From an uncultured Collinsella sp. (GTDB lineage: Bacteria; Actinomycetota; Coriobacteriia; Coriobacteriales; Coriobacteriaceae), in NCBI GenBank assembly GCA_900540945.1, contig UQHQ01000007.1, forward strand, positions 1-64,000: 64,000 nt of DNA, read 5' to 3'. The stretch's first letter is position 1; every line of letters begins with the position of its first letter. Of this stretch, positions 61,049 through 64,000 are shown piece by piece. The notes below the pieces were generated by a model. It saw only the letters and a list, made by a program, of their open reading frames with translations, was not told where the DNA came from and searched no databases. A program made the translations under genes and the position numbers.

Positions 61049-62230
61049 ATGAAAGAACTCTCCAATCGCACGGCAACATTCACCGATTCAGTCATCCGCC
61101 GCATGACACGCATCTCCAATAAGTACGACGCCGTCAACCTCTCGCAGGGCTTCCCTGACTTCGATCCCCCGGCGCAGCTGCTCAACAGCCTGAGCGCCAT
61201 CGCCAGCGACCCCAAGCCGCTCTATCACCAGTACTCCATCACCTGGGGCTCCCAGGCCATGCGCGAGGCGCTCGCTGCCAAGCAGGAGCACTTTATGGGC
61301 ATGCCGGTCGACCCCAACCAGAACATCGTGGTCACCTGTGGCTCCACCGAGGCCATGATGGCCGCCATGATGACGGTTACGAACCCCGGCGACAAGGTCG
61401 TCATCTTCTCGCCGTTCTACGAGAACTACGGCGCCGACACGATCCTTTCGGGTGCCGAGCCCATCTACGTGCCGCTCAACCCGCCCACGTTCGAATTCGA
61501 TCGCGAGGTCCTCGAGGCGGCCTTCCGTGACAATGATCCCAAGGCCATCGTCCTGTGCAACCCGTCCAACCCCTGCGGCAAGGTCTTTACGCGCGAGGAG
61601 CTCACCTTCATCGCCGACCTGTGCAAAAAGTACGACGCCTACTGCATTACCGACGAGGTATACGAGCACATCGTCTACGCGCCCCACGAGCACGTCTATA
61701 TGGCCACGCTACCCGGCATGTTCGAGCGAACCATCAGCTGCAGCTCGCTGTCTAAGACGTACTCCATCACCGGTTGGCGCCTGGGCTACACCATTGCCCC
61801 GGCCGAGATTACCGAGCGTATCAAGAAGGTCCACGACTTTCTCACCGTGGGTGCCGCCGCTCCCCTGCAGGAAGCCGTTGTCACCGCCCTCAACTTCGAC
61901 GACAGCTATTACCAGGAGGTCCTCGACCTCTACGCCGCCAAGCGCGACCTGTTCTGCCAGGGGCTCGATAGCATCGGTCTTGTGCATAACGTGCCGCAGG
62001 GCGCCTACTACGTCATGATGGACATCTCTGAGTTTGGCTATGACAGCGACCTCGAATTCTGCGAGGATCTCGCGTCTAAGGTGGGCGTGGGCGCCGTGCC
62101 CGGCTCGAGCTTCTTCCGCGAGCCCGTCAACCATCTGATTCGTTTCCACTTTGCCAAGCGAGACGAGACGCTCAACGCAGCGCTGGAGAACCTCAAGTCG
62201 TTACGTGATAAAATCAAGCCGCGCGGGTAA
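61049..62230 (+). CDS. PLP-dependent aminotransferase, class I/II
   Basis: A 393-residue fold-type I aminotransferase: NLSQGFPDFDPPAQLL, QYSITWGSQAMREALAAKQE, VVTCGSTEAMMAAMMTVTNP, LCNPSNPCGKVFTREEL, ITDEVYEHIVY and the PLP lysine in SSLSKTYSITGWRLGY. The C-terminal arginine is in LIRFHFAKRDETL. The pattern fits the methionine/kynurenine/aromatic aminotransferase branch. An amino donor role in phenylalanine or tyrosine formation is possible given the upstream aromatic cluster, but the two are 50 kb apart. GAAAGGACCGTC precedes the ATG. Confidence 0.9.
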   Translation: MKELSNRTATFTDSVIRRMTRISNKYDAVNLSQGFPDFDPPAQLLNSLSAIASDPKPLYHQYSITWGSQAMREALAAKQEHFMGMPVDPNQNIVVTCGSTEAMMAAMMTVTNPGDKVVIFSPFYENYGADTILSGAEPIYVPLNPPTFEFDREVLEAAFRDNDPKAIVLCNPSNPCGKVFTREELTFIADLCKKYDAYCITDEVYEHIVYAPHEHVYMATLPGMFERTISCSSLSKTYSITGWRLGYTIAPAEITERIKKVHDFLTVGAAAPLQEAVVTALNFDDSYYQEVLDLYAAKRDLFCQGLDSIGLVHNVPQGAYYVMMDISEFGYDSDLEFCEDLASKVGVGAVPGSSFFREPVNHLIRFHFAKRDETLNAALENLKSLRDKIKPRG

Positions 62231-62258
62231 GGACGGCCCAGCAACTAAAGCAACCAAA

Positions 62259-62298
62259 GAAGCCTCGCACCGCCCGCCGCGTTGCGAGGCTTCTTTTT
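62259..62298 (+). terminator. Terminator after the aminotransferase gene
   Basis: An 11-bp stem (GAAGCCTCGCA / TGCGAGGCTTC) with a 13-base loop is followed by TTTTT. Confidence 0.9.
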
Positions 62299-62371
62299 AT
62301 AGCGCTTTCTTAAATGGTTTAGAGCCCTATACTTTAGTCACGGAGCAACTCGTCCCAGTGAGAGGAATACT

Positions 62372-63262
62372 ATGGCAGAACAGCAGCTTATCGGAGCGCT
62401 CGAGGCCGGCGGCACCAAGATGGTCTGCGCCACGGGCTATGCAGACGGTACGGTCCTGGAGCGCGAGCAGATCGCGACCACGACCCCGCAGGAGACCGTT
62501 GAGGCCGTCAATGCATGGTTTGCCGACAAGGGCATCGCCGCGCTGGGCATCGGCGCCTTTGGCCCCACCGCGGTCAACCCCGCCTCGCCCCAATACGGAA
62601 AGATCCTGGAGACGCCCAAAACGGCATGGCGCTACTTCGACCTGCTGGGCACCATCCAAAACGAGCTCAATATTCCCTGCGGCTACGACACCGACGTCAA
62701 CGTTGCCTGCCTGGGCGAGGTCACCTTTGGTTGCGCCCAGGGCCTCACAGACGTGGTCTACCTGACCATCGGCACCGGTGTGGGCGCCGGCGTGCTCTCG
62801 GGCGGCCAGCTCGTGCACGGCATGATGCATCCCGAGGCAGGCCACATCCTGGTCACGCGCGACCCGCGCGACACCATTGGCGAGCACAGCGCCTGCCCCT
62901 TCCACGACAACTGCCTCGAGGGCCTCATCGCCGGTCCCGGCGTTAAAAAGCGTTGGGATGGCAAGAGCGCCGGAGACATGGCCGATGACCCGGAGGCCAT
63001 GGACCTGCTCGCAGGCTATCTGGCACAGGCGCTCATGACCTACACGCTGTGCTACGCACCGCAAAAGATTATCATCGGCGGCGGCGTGGCCGACCACACC
63101 CCCATCGTGCCGCTCGCCCGCAAAAAGTGCGCCGAGATGCTCAACGGCTATATCGTCACGCCCGAGGTCAACGACATCGATACCTACATTGTCAACAACA
63201 GCCTCGAGGGCAAGCAGGGCATCATGGGCTGCCTGGCCCTGGGCGCCCAGGCGCTCCAGTAA
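62372..63262 (+). CDS. ROK family fructokinase
   Basis: Sugar kinase of 296 residues: GALEAGGTKMVCATGYADG at the phosphate site, IGAFGPTAVNP, GYDTDVNVACLGE with the catalytic Asp, LTIGTGVGAGVLSGGQLVHG and the zinc-binding loop HPEAGHILV with CPFHDNCLEGLIAGP. The zinc loop and length match bacterial fructokinases (GmuE/ScrK-like ROK), which make fructose-6-phosphate. It stands alone with terminators on both sides. GAGAGGAATACT precedes the ATG. Confidence 0.9.
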   Translation: MAEQQLIGALEAGGTKMVCATGYADGTVLEREQIATTTPQETVEAVNAWFADKGIAALGIGAFGPTAVNPASPQYGKILETPKTAWRYFDLLGTIQNELNIPCGYDTDVNVACLGEVTFGCAQGLTDVVYLTIGTGVGAGVLSGGQLVHGMMHPEAGHILVTRDPRDTIGEHSACPFHDNCLEGLIAGPGVKKRWDGKSAGDMADDPEAMDLLAGYLAQALMTYTLCYAPQKIIIGGGVADHTPIVPLARKKCAEMLNGYIVTPEVNDIDTYIVNNSLEGKQGIMGCLALGAQALQ

Positions 63263-63351
63263 AGGGTGCATCAACGGCGCACGGCGTAGCCAAGCTCGCA
63301 AAACGCCCGGACAAAACCGTCACGCCCCGCAGAGGCCCTCAAACGAACAAA

Positions 63352-63391
63352 GCCGCCTAGGACCAAGCAAAACGTCCTAGGCGGCCTTTTT
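63352..63391. terminator. Bidirectional terminator between fructokinase and vanZ-like genes
   Basis: A 12-bp perfect stem (GCCGCCTAGGAC / GTCCTAGGCGGC) with a 10-base loop and CTTTTT on the plus strand. The stop codon of the vanZ-like gene lies inside the right arm. Confidence 0.9.
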
Positions 63392-63826
63392 GGTGTAAAT
63401 CAGCGACCGTAAGAGATATCGGAGCACGACGCCTGTCGTCGCCCCGCAGCAGTCGATCATCACATCGGTAATCATGCCGGCGCGACCGGGCACAAAAAGC
63501 TGGATCGTCTCGTCGATAGAGGGAACAAGCAGCAAGAACACCGCCGTGGGCAGCAACACATCAAACGTGCGCCGGCCTTCGAGGTCAAAGGCGTGCGTCG
63601 CCAAGATGCCAAGCACCATGTACTCGGTAAAATGAGCGCACTTGCGCACGACGAAGTTGGTCACCCACTCGTATGGAAGCCCCAGGGCCTGCAAAAAGCC
63701 GCGAATGGATTCCATGATCGACAGGCTCAACGAACCAGACCCCGTACCGGGAACCAGCGAATTGCCCCAAATGACGAGCACCATGGCGCAGGCGGCAAGC
63801 GCCCATTTTCGATCGAGCTTAACCAT
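63377..63826 (-). CDS. VanZ-like membrane protein
   Basis: A 149-residue protein with four hydrophobic segments: ALAACAMVLVIWGNSLVPG, KCAHFTEYMVLGILATHAF, VLLPTAVFLLLVPSIDETIQ and DVMIDCCGATTGVVLRYLL. The KCAHFTEYMVLG, DETIQLFVPGR and DVMIDCCGATTG stretches are the family's conserved positions. VanZ proteins are linked to low-level teicoplanin resistance in one plasmid system, but most chromosomal members have no proven role. It starts 7 bases after the stop of the gene beyond. Confidence 0.88.
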   Translation of the reverse strand: MVKLDRKWALAACAMVLVIWGNSLVPGTGSGSLSLSIMESIRGFLQALGLPYEWVTNFVVRKCAHFTEYMVLGILATHAFDLEGRRTFDVLLPTAVFLLLVPSIDETIQLFVPGRAGMITDVMIDCCGATTGVVLRYLLRSLIYTKKAA

Positions 63827-63833
63827 GAGGCAA

Positions 63834-64000
63834 TTATGCCTCCGCGCGCAGCGGTGTAAAGCTGGCGGTACCGCCCTCGATAACGCTCAGATAGGCACGG
63901 CCCGTGCGCTTGACGGCCGCAGACTGTAGACGGTTGATCTCTTCCTCGAGAATCTGATTGACGCGCTCATGGCGACGGTTTTCCATAACGCCGGCAGCGA
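63834..64000 (-). CDS. C-terminal end of an unidentified gene (partial)
   Basis: The last 55 or so residues of a minus-strand frame that enters from beyond base 64000. They include MENRRHERVNQILEEEINRL and SVIEGGTASFTPLRAEA at the end. The first of these is charged and probably helical. Too little is visible to name a family. It is likely cotranscribed with the vanZ-like gene, 7 bases downstream. Confidence 0.6.
   Translation of the reverse strand, partial: AAGVMENRRHERVNQILEEEINRLQSAAVKRTGRAYLSVIEGGTASFTPLRAEA

Overview
The window looks like a chromosomal segment of a Coriobacteriia-type actinobacterium, most likely Collinsella or a close relative. This is inferred from the moderately high GC of the housekeeping genes, the sufCBDSU order next to an Rrf2-type regulator, the fused AroE-AroK and RmlC-RmlD enzymes, and the GGGtGRT gene pair. 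No rRNA, phage genes, CRISPR array or complete insertion sequence was seen.

Layout. 1-1580: the 5' part of a P-type cation ATPase gene (minus strand) and tRNA-Arg(CCG). 1775-10360: a complete aromatic amino acid cluster on the plus strand (DAHP synthase, tyrA, aroB, aroA, aroC, pheA, an aroE-aroK fusion, aroQ). It encodes every step from PEP plus erythrose-4-phosphate to chorismate, and the prephenate branches to phenylalanine and tyrosine. 10439-44337: a large mosaic cell-surface polysaccharide locus. It holds UDP-galactopyranose mutase with a GlfT2-like galactofuranosyltransferase, a Wzm/Wzt-type ABC exporter, the dTDP-rhamnose genes as a very GC-rich block, a TarI/IspD-like cytidylyltransferase with an SDR enzyme and LicD, UDP-GlcNAc 2-epimerase, a Wzx flippase, about a dozen glycosyltransferases, and a two-enzyme peptidoglycan hydrolase with 111-residue repeats. 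Two genes in this locus (a DUF6020-like membrane protein and an acyltransferase) are each cut by one in-frame TAA. Base composition changes sharply between blocks, as expected for a locus built by exchange.

44489-49064: a degenerate AAA-ATPase/PD-(D/E)XK protein, a surface protein with an MPKTGD sorting signal, and a MNT/HEPN pair. 49073-54960: an IscR-like Rrf2 regulator divergent from the SUF iron-sulfur assembly operon, with a candidate operator between them. 55632-56444: a REP-associated transposase (RAYT) homologue that has lost the HUH histidines and the catalytic tyrosine but carries a C-terminal HTH. Several families of REP/BIME-like inverted repeats are scattered in intergenic spaces. 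56837-58594: a two-gene unit pairing a NifU/IscU-like scaffold with a GGGtGRT protein of unknown function. The rest holds a flavoprotein, three tRNAs (His, Lys, Lys), an aminotransferase, a ROK fructokinase, a VanZ-like protein and a partial gene.

The least explained items are the apparently domesticated RAYT together with the palindromic repeats, and the scaffold/GGGtGRT pair. All function calls come from reading motifs; no database search was run.
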